Shown here in pieces: positions 25,583 to 37,742 of a DNA stretch of 64,000 nucleotides. Each line of letters opens with the position of its first letter. The stretch's first letter is position 1. The stretch lies in contig OU612066.1 of assembly GCA_914767715.1 (NCBI GenBank), positions 17,367,001 through 17,431,000 of the forward strand. The letters are read 5' to 3'. Position numbers and translations under genes: made by a program. Below the pieces are notes generated by a model that worked only from the letters and a program-made list of their open reading frames with translations, ran no database searches and was not told the origin of the DNA. Origin of the DNA: Membranipora membranacea. Lineage: Eukaryota > Bryozoa > Gymnolaemata > Cheilostomatida > Membraniporidae.

Positions 25583-26984
25583 CTCGTTATGTAGAGGACA
25601 TTGGACAGACACTGACAAATTCTATCACAATCATATATTGTGTATCACTTTGAGCTATGTAAGCGAGACCGCTTTCTGTTTTATACATTTATATATCCTA
25701 CAGCAAACATTTCTCTAACGGGAAACTCTAGTCCTTGTCTATAGTTGTTTGGAGAGTTTTTGGTTGTAGGGTTTATGGCCATTAAATTCAGCTATTATTA
25801 GAAAAACAATTTTTCTTCAGACTCTTCTCTGGGAAAAAGCTCTGAATCCTGTTCTATTCATTATTTAACCACAAATCTAGTTTTTTTATAAACACCTAAC
25901 CAAATTCTTGTTGCAAAAATCCTGGCATCACGCTCAGATGGATTTGTTTTGCTTGACATTCAGTTTTCACATACACTCCATGGGATTGTTGTACAAGTAA
26001 TCTAAATTCTATTAAATAAATATTTGAAAAACCACCGACGAGACAAAAACTTATCCCCTTCTTTGCAGAGATGATAAGGAATAATGCGTCCCTTCCTGAT
26101 GTTATATATAATCCCATCAATTGGATTTGATCTGTTTGAAAACCCAGGGAGACCAGGAATATACAATAAATCTTTTCCGATATTGCACGCCCAACAGGCT
26201 CATGCTGCAATATAGCACAGTTGTTACCCCTCAGTACTCAATGAAATGTTGCGGTTATTATTCCCAGTTTCATTGATGTTGCACTAACTTCTAAACTGCA
26301 TTTTATATTTTGAAATGATTTTTCACAGAGTTATTAGTTGTCTGCTTATGGATCAAAACAAGGCAATAATATAACGACATTCTATTCATACAAAACATCA
26401 AGAGCCCAAGTACAAATAGCATCCTTCACCAGTCAGCCACTAGCATGATGCTCTCTCCTAGTTAGTTGTAGATCGTGAACCAAGATTTCATAGTGGATGA
26501 TCCGATAACAGCTGAGTATAAAACTTGGATTCATTGAATCTGAGATAAATACTGATCATGTATAAAGAACAAGTATATTTAGGAAATGACAATCAATACT
26601 CTTGTGAGACCAATCATGGGGCCAATGCCTAGGCATCACTCAATTCAGGTGAAAATTGCAGGCAGTCAATCATGTAATATTTATTATAGGCATAAGGAGA
26701 AGTTCAATAATGATTTCAAAATAAGAACACATATACATGTACAAATAAAAAACGAGCCATGGTGAACTCAAAAATACTTTGATGGCAGAACATATTTCAA
26801 TAATATCTGATATCTTTGGTCACTAAAAAGGCAGATAGAGATGTGTTACATAAAAAAATATAAACTAAGAAAGCAACAGTTCAATATTCTGGTTACTGAA
26901 TGTGATAATATGTATAGGAAGCAGGGTGTGATAAAATTGTAAACGCATTGATTATGCTGTTTTCAATAACCATGAGTTATGCAC
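25583..26984. other. Convergent 3' region, TDP2 to the TPR gene
   Basis: TDP2 (plus) and the nucleotidyltransferase-TPR gene (minus) end towards each other. This stretch should hold both 3' UTRs. An open frame at 25896-26210 on the minus strand has no family resemblance. I see no other gene. Confidence 0.4.
26680..26685 (-). terminator. Possible poly(A) signal of the TPR gene
   Basis: TTTATT on the plus strand reads AATAAA on the minus strand, about 520 bases beyond the TPR gene stop. Distance and strand fit; nothing else confirms it. Confidence 0.35.
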
Positions 26985-27200
26985 GGAAGCGCTCAACTGA
27001 TCTTGCAACATGAACACTGGTGGTTGGTCGACGATATAACTAAGTGTCACAGCAATACTTGGGTCTCCCTAACCTCATCAGTATATGCTTATACATGTCT
27101 AGTGATAGTTTGTAGTATTTTCCAGGTTTGTTATTCTCGTTCACTTCACTGTAATTGTTAGGAGCGTTATTCAGTTATTCTCACCATGTGCACTTAAATG
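26985..27200 (-). pseudogene. Decayed extra TPR unit beyond the TPR gene stop
   Basis: Past the stop at 27201 the minus strand still encodes recognisable repeat fragments in shifted frames. NNYSEVNENNKPGKYYKLSLDMYKH near 27160-27085 corresponds to HNNLAMNEYNKAETYYRLTLDMYKR of the intact array. After a further shift, PSIAVTLSYIVD near 27065-27030 corresponds to HPNIALTLRDLG. Frame changes and stops show it is not translated as part of the present frame. It is the eroded end of a once longer array. Confidence 0.7.
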
Positions 27201-30200
27201 TCATGTCTTGTGAGAGTTTGTAGTACTCTTCAGCTTTGTTATCCTTATCCATCGCATAGTAATTGTAATTCCTATATCATTCAGAGTGGCAGAAATATTA
27301 GGGTGTTCGCTATCCGCACCGTGTATACGCTTATACATATCTAACGCCTGTCTGTAGAATTGTTCGGCATTGTTATACTCCTTCATTGCTTGGAAAGTGT
27401 TACCTAAATCTGTCAGTGATGCCGCAATATGAGCGTGATCACTTCCGGCACCATATATACGTTTATACATGTCTAGTGTTAGTCTGTAGTATGTTTCAGC
27501 TTTGTTATACTCATTCATTGCCAAGTTATTGTGACCGAGATCCCTAAGTGTTAAAGCAATATTAGGATGATCGCTATCCGCACCATGCATACGCTTATAC
27601 ATGTCAAGCGTTAGTCTGAGATGCTCTGCAGCTTTGTTATACTCCTCCATACGTCTGTAAGTGATAGCAAGGTTAAACAGTGCGACTGCTGAGTTGACGT
27701 TATCTGCTTCACAAATCCTATTGTACATATTAAGGGCTTTTCTTTGAAAACCTTCAGCCGCTTCATATTGCCCTGTTGCTACCATTAAGCGTCCAGAATC
27801 GTTTAGAACATCCGCTATTTCGGCTCGGGCACTATTCTGACCATATATACGTTTATACATGGCTAATGATAATTGAAAATAATGCTGAGCTGGTACGAAA
27901 TGTTGCATGGTTAGGTAATTTCTTCCTATGTTACAAAATAAAAGAGCGATTCCTTTGTGGTCGACACCCTCACTGTAAAGATTGTGATAAGCCTTCAGTG
28001 ATTTTTTGAAATAGTTTGCCGCCTGTTGATATTCACCTCTCAAACCTAAGGAGCTCCCTACTACCTTGAAACCATGAGCAGCCGCAGGTATGAGACTGTC
28101 CTCCCCATAAAGATGTTGCAACATGCTCTGGTACTTGCTGTAATACTTAAATGCGGTATCAAAGGCAGACTTTTCCCAATACATATAAGCTAGTGCCTCT
28201 ATACAATCAAGCAATGCTGGAGTTGGATGTTGTAGTATTCTCAATCTTTCCTCAGCTGCCATCTGTACAAGGTCATGTTGCTTCAATTCTTGACCGTCAC
28301 TGATTTGATTGCCGTAGTAATCATGTTTCACTTCACGACATCCCTCACTATAGCAATATTGCAGCGCTGAGAGTAAATACTTTTCACCTTTTTCACATTG
28401 TCTTAAATCAACATACATTCGCCCTATATTAAGACTAATGTACCCTGATGAACTCTCATCTGCACACAGCAGGGTTTGGAGAGCTGCACTCAGATTACCT
28501 AGCTCACGTTGACAGGTAGCGATGTGAACAGTCACGGAATTTTGTTTGTATTTTTCATCGTTGGCAGATAGATGAGCGAAAAGTTCAAGAGCTCCCTTGA
28601 AGTATAAATTGTCTTGGAAAATACTTGCGACCAGATAGACAGTGTCCGAAGTACAAATTGCACTATGACAACCCAACCAATCAAGAATTTTCCCGTCACC
28701 TAAGTTTCGTATTGGTCCAAAATGTTCATCAAGCAAATTGAATGCTTGAGCTGTGTGCCCGGTATAGTGAAGTGTGAAGACCCTGATCAAGGCTGTCCGG
28801 TTGAGTGTAGCGTCTGAATGTTCATAATTTCTACACAAAGCACCAATTTCATTGGCATCTGTCAAACTGATATGTCCTTTTATTGGAACCATCCACTCAG
28901 TTAGTGCTAGAAGTAACCCTGAATGCATATACCATCTATCACCCGGTGATTTGGTTGTTACTTTCGGCTCTGTTTCCTTAGTTGCCTGTCTCACTGCTGT
29001 GGAAATTCTGTCATCCTGAGAGTCATGGTACAGGTATGCGGAGAGTCTGATAAAACAGGCAACAGCAAGTTGGAACATCAAGGATTTATGAAAGTCCTCC
29101 GATATCTTCTTTTCAGAAAGCAACCGTTCAGCAGTATTCCATGCGTCTTCGCCAAAGACTTGATGGCACACTGCCAAATCATACAAAAGTATTGAGGGAA
29201 ACCTATAGAGTTGTCTCTTCACATCTACTGTATAAGCTTGGTCTAATAAGCGAGCATCGGGGGTAAAGTCAAACTTCTTCATATCATTGACCAGCATATT
29301 CCCATTTGCAGTTACTCGTTCTTGACTGAGCTTGCACGATTTAATGTACGCGTTGAGATTGGCAAGCAGGCTGTTCTTTCCATGTTTGTATACAGCTGTC
29401 ATGTAGGAGAGCATTGCTGTGACATCACCTCTGATTGAATCCTCATTAGGATTGTTTAGTACATGCTGGTATGCGATACCCAACTCTTTGGGAGTAGCTA
29501 AGAAACTGTACACATTATTGTCCAGCCCATTACCGGTCGGTATGTTACCAGCCCCTGCGGATAACCCATCTATCTTAAATCCGTTTTTTGCAACGTCATC
29601 AAACCATCCGTCTAGCTCTTGAATTGCCATATACTTCAGCTTAGTTTCCCCAAGATTACCTATTAGAAAATAACTAGTCATTGCAAGCTTTCTGAAGTAG
29701 TCTTCTGTTACTGGGGATTTGGTCTCAATGAGAAATATGTACTCGAGATCTGAGTATGGGGTTGCCTCCCCTCGAGCTAACGAGCCGATAGCTATAACTG
29801 TAAATGCAAATGGTGGTTTCTGGCCTAACACTTGCACGCTTTTACCTATGACCTCTTCAACATACTTAATCATTTTCTCAGTGCAAAATGTTGAAACTTT
29901 TCGTGCAGAATCAACAAAAAGTCCACTCATATCTTCGACCGTTGTTCTTGTTTTGATATCGAACCGCTCGGATAGTTTTTCAGTTTCTCGAATATTGTTT
30001 CGCACCTCATCTCTTATGCTATGCAGCTTGCTGAGAAGGTCTGTCGTTATTTCTTGCTGCTCCTCATAGCTGATCACTGCTGATCCTTTCCAGTATGCCT
30101 GTTGTACTTCAAATATCTTTTTTCTCCAGCCATCATGTTCAGGTTTTCTCACTGACACAGAGTTATAGAGTGTGTGTGCCTGTAAAAATGATAATTATTT

Positions 30201-30693
30201 TGAATCTTTGTGTGGTCTCATTTGAGGAGGTATACAATGAACATTGAATTGATCACCTTGATGGAATATGATTCTGGGTATCAAATATATCATAAACACT
30301 GCTTTTAATAAGGTCTTTTTAGCCGTGATAGTTTTATAAATTTGGTTCAGCTGATTATCAAGCACAAATTTGAGAAATCAGTTTTGTTGACAGTCAAAAT
30401 TTAGTTTATTTAGTCAAAGATTGACTTGGATGAATGACAAATAATCTATAGGTTATTAGAGCAAAAATTTTTTTGAATTGAAAGGTTTTCATACCTCCCA
30501 GCCGCATTAAATCCCTTTGTCAGCTACTTACTCTCAGACAATCTGTCCAGGCATCAGTTTTCTGGTACTTCTCGTAATAGTACTCTGCTAGTCGTGCCAA
30601 GTGCTTCACCTGAACTTGTAGGTTATATTTACCTCCTACACTGCAGGAATAATCCCTCTTGAACTCCCGCAGATATTCTTCATTGTAGTCCAT
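27201..30693 (-). CDS. Nucleotidyltransferase-like domain fused to KLC-type TPR array
   Basis: Two coding exons, 30693-30532 and 30179-27201, give about 1046 residues. The long frame alone opens with GTG; the true ATG lies in the upstream exon (MDYNEEYLREFKRDY), joined in phase 0. Residues 186-200 read GSLARGEATPYSDLE, the nucleotide-binding G-S motif and acidic pair (D198, E200) of polymerase-beta-type nucleotidyltransferases, closest in style to GlnD and DUF294 proteins. These normally transfer a nucleotide to a protein or small molecule; substrate here is unknown. A helical middle follows. The last third has about seven 42-44-residue TPRs of kinesin-light-chain/nephrocystin type (A..YY..L.MYKRI.G..S.HP). 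The last three are nearly identical, so recently duplicated. No membrane segment or signal is visible; a cytosolic protein is likely. The final TPR is frame-shifted and the stop follows. The 2.98-kb exon contrasts with the many-exon neighbours. Confidence 0.85.
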
Positions 30694-31479
30694 CTTTATA
30701 GAAACAAATAACTAATCGTTTACCATCATATATGTAGAACATTTTCAGAATTGTCTCCTCATAAATTAAGGAGACATTACTCCCATAACTTTATTCACGC
30801 CAAACTTTGTTGGGCTATTTTCAATAAAAAACAATCTCAATTGAAATATTGCTTATCATGCCCCGTTTGAAATCTTCATTGTATAGTGACTAGAAAAGCA
30901 AAGGAATTCTTTACCCACCAACCCTAGCGTTTTCACGTTGCTATTTACCACTATGGCACCAACCCCTTATTAGTTTGCCTCCTGATTTTGGAATGGTAGC
31001 ATATGGGTTTCCAACTTGTATCTTGATACTAATAATTTCAATTTACAGTTCTTTGATGCGATTGACATGTGATGTAATTTATTCAAGAAATAGTCCCTCG
31101 CAGAAATTGACGTACCTTTTTGAAGAAATATGATTAAGTCTGATATAGCCGTTGATCCAAAACAAAGTAGGTTGTTGTTCTTCTAGTTGGGCTCAAATAA
31201 CAATTCTGACACCCCTGTATGAATAACAAAATAATCTAGATACAGTGTTCGATGGCAACGTGGCACGGTATTTATATATTATACGTTGTCATTTGTATCT
31301 AAAACAGTGTGCATGAATACAATACGTGTAGGTCTAACTACCATTGGCAGATTTGTAACATAATATGGCTGTCAGCCACCTGCCTGAACCTAGACACAAT
31401 AACACAATGGAATCAAAAACTTCTTCTGCGCCAATTGCCTGGCAGTAAACAAAAGTGATGAGATTGTTTATATGAATGC

Positions 31480-33040
31480 AAGCTTTGACAGTGATGTATT
31501 AATAAGGTGACTCAATAGACTGCTGACCAACTTTGACCCTTACCTCTGTATGTCGATCTTGCTTATCTTGTCTGTAAACTCTAGATGATGTCAGGTTCTT
31601 CCGTATTCAGTAACTCTGAAATAAGACATAACACTTTGTCGGGTGGGGAGATATGCCTCATGCTTAGAATATACAGATTTGCACTGTGTAGATGAAAGCT
31701 ACAGAAAATAACCACTGTACATGTTTATTGCTTCGAAATGACAGCTCATTTTAGATATTCACTTCTGGGGGCATAGTATTATGGCCTGAGACAAGGAATT
31801 TTTATCACCTAAGTGTTCTTCATGCCACTGTTATCAAATCAGTCAGACATCATGAGATGTGCTCAAAAGTTCAAGGAATAAATTTGATAAGCGGATGAGG
31901 TGATATAGTGCAAACTCCTGCACTTCATGGAATAAGTGCATATGTAAAAGTCATAAAAATAAAATAATTTTATGATGTTTATATTTGACCTAGCCATGTG
32001 CCTAATCTAGAAGTAATATTGGTTACACCTAGCTTGAGTCCTTTGCAAATCATGTCACAGTGTCCAGGACTCAAATTTGAATTCTACAATATGTTCAATA
32101 TTCGACATTTCAAAGTTTAAATTGGTCTGAGTAGTTATGATTACCAGTGTTTCTACTCGTAGAAGAGTGATAGAAATTTTGCATGGGTGGTGCTTACAGT
32201 TTATTTATATTCAAGCTTTAGCAGGGCTGTATTAAAAAGGTGGCTCTGTAGTCTGCTGTACAACTTAATTCCTCACCTCTGTATCGAGATCTCGTCTTAT
32301 CCCGTCAGCGAACAAAGCTTCTCTCGTTTTTGTCAGGGTCCTCCCAATTCTGTACCTCTGAAATAGGAGTAATGTAATGAGAGACTTTCTTGGGTGAGGG
32401 AGACAAAGTGGGCAAAATCTGGCAACTCTTTCTTGAAACTCTTCTGGACTATTCCACAAAAGACAAGATAAGACAAATTAATAGCACCTTCATATAATGT
32501 AAATTTTATTGTATTGAGATCAACTAACCAAAGGTCATAATCCTGGTAAATTCACACACAGTATGAACAATGTTTAAAGGTAAATTCTTATCATGAACGA
32601 TGATTGCTCATGACGACTTCCAGCAATTCTACATATCGGGTGTAATCTCTACCAAACAGGAAATCATCAATGCCATACCTTTACAGGGCAGACTATTTCA
32701 GCTGGTTCAGATATTACCAGATCATTATACCTCCAACTGGGACGACGAGGTAAAACCATTTAGTGAAGATAATTCTGAAAGACCTGTGGAAATGCACGCA
32801 TACAGTGATTAAGTCATGAATGTCATGAGTCATGAGCATTAGGAAAATAAAAAATTAATCAGCTTCCATGTTGGCTATGAACCGACCATGTTCATGATCT
32901 GAAAAATCCTGTAGAAATGCCATCTGCCTCAAACAAGACTGTGAACACCACTCTAATTTGTACTCAGCACATTAAAATACTTACCTCTGGACTTCAGGCT
33001 CCTTGTCAGAGCGTCACAGAACAGAACTAATCCCAAACTA
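31480..33040 (-). repeat. Repeated donor-bearing segments upstream of the TPR gene
   Basis: Two diverged copies of a block of roughly 130-200 bases lie about 730 bases apart (31480-31660 and 32210-32400). Matching pieces include caagcttt.., ggtg.ct..gta..ctgct and acctctgtat.. followed by tctgaaata. Read on the minus strand each contains a splice donor (CAGAG|GTAAGG near 31551, CAGAG|GTGAGG near 32277). A third donor, CCAGAG|GTAAG, lies near 32985. These may be alternative untranslated first exons of the TPR gene. The segment 30694-34741 otherwise shows no coding exon. Confidence 0.4.
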
Positions 33041-33499
33041 TTACTGCAGATATATAGACACAAATTGAATGTTTCAAATCAATCAAAGAACGAAACCTCA
33101 AATTGCTATTCAGTTCAAGTTCAGGTTAGAAAAGAAAATGACATTAACATCAACAACATCTGACTTAGCACTATTTTGTACTTACAATGGATTGATGTAC
33201 TCAGGATGGTACTATCACCGTCTTCAATGTTTACATTGGATGTCGTAAAGCCTAATAAGCATTGCTGTCACATATTGCGCACATTTTTTACTCAGTAAAT
33301 ATTATAGTTGAGAAGGCTAAAGTAGAGTGAGGTCAGCAAGCGACCAATAATAAAAAATCTTCCACACTGAACACCTAAAATTAAGATTTGGAGTACAAGT
33401 AAGCCTAATGAGGTATCCAACTACATCTTAGTATTTGATCAGGAGAATTTTGTTTTAGTTGAGTTGTATATAGTAGGTGAGGTGTGTGTCTTTGATATA

Positions 33500-33605
33500 A
33501 AAGGCCCTGTGCTCGATCCCCAGCGGATAGGGTGGTGTCAGGAAGGGCATCCAATCCAACCAAAATTATACTGTGCAAACACAGGAGGAATAAAGAATAT
33601 ACATC
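33500..33605 (+). mobile_element. Degenerate tRNA-derived SINE fragment
   Basis: The stretch has a box-B-like gtgctcgatcccc followed by ggtgtcaggaagggcatcca. The latter resembles the conserved central domain of SINEs seen in cephalopods and other invertebrates. No clear box A or target duplication is visible, so it is an old, truncated copy. Confidence 0.5.
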
Positions 33606-34741
33606 TGAAGTTGCAGCTCAAATCATCTGGCAGTGATTAGCAAGTATGATCAAAGAATTACATCATCTAGCAATATCACCTCCCCAGAAAAGAATGAATT
33701 GATGGTTCAAATTAGCAAGCCAGATATTCACTACTTGTACCGGTGCACCGATAGGCCACAGGCTTATTATTGGGGAGGGGGAGCAACTCCGAGTACAGGC
33801 AAAAATTGCGCTGCTTCGAGAAAATTTACAATCTCAATAAATCAGGATTTCAGACCAAAATAATGATGCAGTTTTGGAAATTGCAGAGAGCGCTGTCTGG
33901 ATATGAAAGGAGACTTTACATGGGACAAACAACTTGTGTAATAGTTAATATCAGTTCCCTACGTGTTGAACTAGTTTTATAACAACAAAATGTGATATAC
34001 ACATATATTATAATAGGATGACTCAGGGGTGGTTTTGTTAGCGTTTGATAATGTCCGACATGTAGCAGATAAGTCCCTGGGAGAGAGAGAGAGAGTTCCT
34101 ATGCTAAGTGAGAGACAAATTTCTCACACAATCCAAATTATATTTACGCAATTGTGGATCTTGGGTTTAAAATTCAGAGAACTGTCAGATATATGTATAA
34201 ATAATCACTGATACATAATGAACAATGTTATTTTATATTAAAAAATGACTTGTGGAAACTAATTGAAACCACCTGTTGGCATAGAGAACTAGTTTCATGA
34301 GAAAACCTTCAAAAACAGCGGAAAACTATGATGGTGAGTCTGAGCCTTCCACTACACCCATGGAGCTTTAAAGTATTCAGCTTGTTCTAGTGATAATTCA
34401 TTAGTGTTTTTCTAATGAGATTTCTATTATTTTCAATTCTTCTTTGCTATCCATAAATGCGAAACATAAGAGAAGCAAGCAGATTGCTGTCTTGGAATAA
34501 TAATAGTGTCATATCGGAAAAGAAACAACTGTATTTTCTATTTAAACAATTCATGTATACTAGGCCTAACAAAGCAACGTGACAGTTGTTTCATTATCTA
34601 AACATGGCACCTGTGGGAGACTGCCATTTTCCCGTCCATCTATGAGAGGTAGCATATTAGCTTAGCATAAATTTTGATTAGCGCAGCATTGTGATATATA
34701 ATAAAAGTTCAGCAGTATGCATAAGCTCTACCAGATTACTA

Positions 34742-36389
34742 TCATATAGGCCGAAGTACAAAAATAATATCATGGAGAACATAAAACGATGTAGACAGGT
34801 CACCCTCACATAAATAAGGAACACGGCTAAAGTTCACAAGGTCAAATCCAGTAGGCTTAAACATCTCTTTTACCATGATATTAACTTGATCCTCAATACA
34901 CGTTGAATTCATGTGTATCAGTTCAGTTGGTTTGTTTCCATTAGATGCATTCTCTTCAACATAAGGAGAATATGGAGATACAGAGGCAACAACAAGACGA
35001 CCATCATCTGTGATCGCTTTTCTAATCTCTCTAAGAAGGGACAGAGGTTTATCACATCTGTCTAGGAGATTAAGGCAGGAGATGAGATCATATTTTCTAT
35101 GGCTAGACCACTCTTCTAAACCTAGTATAGTGTATCCTTTGTTTGATAGGAGTCTCTGCATTTGTGTTGCTACCTCTGTGGCATAGATTTGATTAAAATG
35201 CGGGGCCATTTTCTGAGTAACCCTTCCATCACCAGCACCAAGATCGAGGAGAGATTCTGCCCTCCAGTTTTCATCAATGGAGAGAAGGTCATTAAACTGT
35301 TCTTCTGAGTACACAAACATCGATCCCCGTTCTGTAATAAACCAAGATCATCAAATTTACTAGAAGTTTTCAAAGCATGTGAATAGTACTGTCAACTTGT
35401 GAACAACTCTGAAGTATTATTAAAAGCAGTATGTAGCAGAGGTTATCAATTGAAGCTAAGAAAAAGCAGAGAAAAAGCATCCTAACACAGATAATGGAGT
35501 CATTGATCAGATTCAAACTCAAGTGGCTAGGAAAAACAGAACCATGTCAAAATAATACCAAATCAACATGAGGGCAGCACCCGGGCAGAGCTGGAGTACC
35601 CAAACTAGATAACACCAAAAAACAAAGCTCACCTAAGTATCCGTTCACATTGGTCTGTGTCATGAACATTTTCAGGAATGGTATAGCTATGGAGTGCCAG
35701 AGCTGCCACACTACCGCATCTGACTTCTCATAACAACTCAACAAGAAAGATTTCGTCTGTTTATCCTCATTAAGTTGAATAAACTTGTCCTGTATTGCTG
35801 GATCTATCTTTTCCAAGTGAATCTGCAAACAAATTTGATGCCAGAACTGAGTTCACATACAGAGTGTGCAGAAATATTATTGGTAAATTAGGATAGACTT
35901 GCACAGTTGGGACCAAATTGATTTGTTTATTACAGAAATATAGTAACTAAAGATGACAGAGGTACTGCGTAAAACATGATCTTATCATTGTTAGGAAGTA
36001 CATTTATATGTGCTATCTGCTTGTACTTAGCAGATATGTAGCAGAGATATCAGGCAGTAACTGTGTGAACATATTCAAATCTATAGGACAATGCAGGACA
36101 CTTTTTGCATGCAGTTTGACTTAGACACCTGTTGCTCTTATCACTCAAAAGTGAGTGGAAAACGCTTGCTGTATGCACTGCCAATGTCTGACCACTGAGT
36201 CGGTCAGGCGTCTCACGCATGCCAGAAGCTCACCTTATACCAGTAGGTATGATCATCAGCTCTGTGTCTCTCGTCATCTTCATATTTGCGTAACAGTGTG
36301 CTAGTCAGCACTGATCGCCTCATGTTCGACATGATGATGTATACGACCACTGAATAGAGTACTCCAAGACAGAGGACCCTTATAAACAT
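34742..36389 (-). CDS. METTL9: METTL9 (DREV), protein histidine N1-methyltransferase
   Basis: Three exons, 36389-36234, 35822-35633 and 35331-34742, give 311 residues, close to the human 318. METTL9 methylates the pi nitrogen of histidine in alternating His-x-His motifs, mostly in endomembrane and mitochondrial proteins. The N-terminus (MFIRVLCLGVLYSVVVYIIM) is a hydrophobic signal or anchor, as in the family. MTQTNVNGYLGERGSMFVYS matches the conserved block that precedes the methyltransferase fold. Motif I for S-adenosylmethionine is LLDLGAGDGRVT, followed by IYATEV, and YDLISCLNLLDRCDKPL is almost the vertebrate sequence. The family tail PYLCEGD and FVLRPI is present. No break is seen. The downstream gene on the same strand is the TPR gene, with a gap of 4 kb, so no shared transcript is implied. 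Confidence 0.95.
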
Positions 36390-37560
36390 GAGTTAAACTA
36401 ACAACGGCAGAGGTATCTATATAAAGGTGAGAAATGAAATGATGGATTAAACATTTGTTCGTCCGAAAGCCACTTCTCGCTCTTCTCTTCCTATTTCCAA
36501 ATTATTCCCTTTATCTTTGACTGCTAGAGATGTAGACACATTATTTGCCTGTACCAAGGTGTAACAATAAAAACCCTGCCTTGGCAAAGAAAAATCCCAC
36601 TAGCTGATAGCCACAGCTATCCATACTTTACTCTTACTGCCTAACACAGATGAAGATAATAAGTAACCACTATAGTGTGACAAAACTCTCAAGTCTCCAA
36701 GTATAAGTCTGATTTTGAAGGCTGGCAGTGGCTGGTGCACAGGGGGCAGTCAAACATTGCCAAAATCCCAGGTTTTGGTGTAGACCTGTGGGCTGGTGTG
36801 ACTTAATTAATATAGTAGGCTAAACTTTGGTCAAATCCCAATCCCTTAAGGCATAGAAATCTAATATGAATTGATGTTGAATTGGCCCCATCTCTTCATT
36901 TCAACAGTTGAAAAATCATCAACCTCAGGATGCCAATTGAGCCTCTATTTACCACTTTTTCTGTTGTTTATTTGTTTTGCATGCCCTCACTCCTTTTTCT
37001 TCTGGAAAATCCTGATAGAAGTGAACTTATTCATGCAGCTGTGAGAAAAATTTGAACCAATTAAAACAGCTATTACATATTTCTGGCCAATCAACTAACA
37101 TCAAACAAAACTCTGGGCAGGAAATGATGTCATTGGTGGGAAATTCTAATGCTCAAAAACAACTCAAATGTTCCCTTCCAAGTGCTTGTGGAAGGGTTTT
37201 TATGACCAATCTTGTCCATTGGCTTGTGCAATGAAAAGGGTTGGTATGGAAGTTGTACTGAATCTGCCAACATCATTTAAACTCTGGCATAAGTGGCAAG
37301 TGTGCAATCGGTTATATTTTCCAGGTCATAAAATATGCTTGCATGTATATTATATTTCTTGTAATCACTCACTCACTGACTCAGTCAGTCACTGCCCTCA
37401 CTCACTACCTACCTACAGAGACACACCACCATTATTTTATGTATGTAATACTACCACTCGTTGATACTAGATTTAGATTAGATGGTGTATAAGGGTTGCT
37501 TTATATTTTAATTTGGCATACTTTGATTTTGCTGTCAATTCAATTTGAATTATAATTTTT

Positions 37561-37691
37561 AGTTGTTCTTCATGTGTAGGCTTATGTCTAAGTCACCCAG
37601 CCCTTCAGATAATCTACCTTAACAGCCTGTTAAGGTAGATTATCTGAAGGGCTGGGTGGCTTAGACATAGGCCTACACATGAAGAACAACT
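37561..37691. repeat. 131-base near-perfect palindrome
   Basis: The left arm 37561-37624 and right arm 37628-37691 are complementary over 64 bases with two mismatches and a 3-base centre (gcc). The outer ends are agttgttcttcatgtgtagg and its complement. No coding capacity is visible. Confidence 0.9.
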
Positions 37692-37711
37692 ACAACTAAA
37701 CTTGAATTTTG

Positions 37712-37742
37712 AACACAGACCTGTTAATAACAGGTCTGTGTT
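37712..37742. repeat. 31-base perfect palindrome next to the larger one
   Basis: The arms aacacagacctgtta and taacaggtctgtgtt flank a single central base. Imperfect pairing continues outwards (cttgaatttt against aaaaattcaatcaag), and the structure begins 21 bases after the large palindrome ends. Confidence 0.85.

Noticed and set aside
29419-30069. Plus-strand open frames opposite the TPR gene
   Set aside because: Antisense shadows of a long coding exon, with no independent signals.
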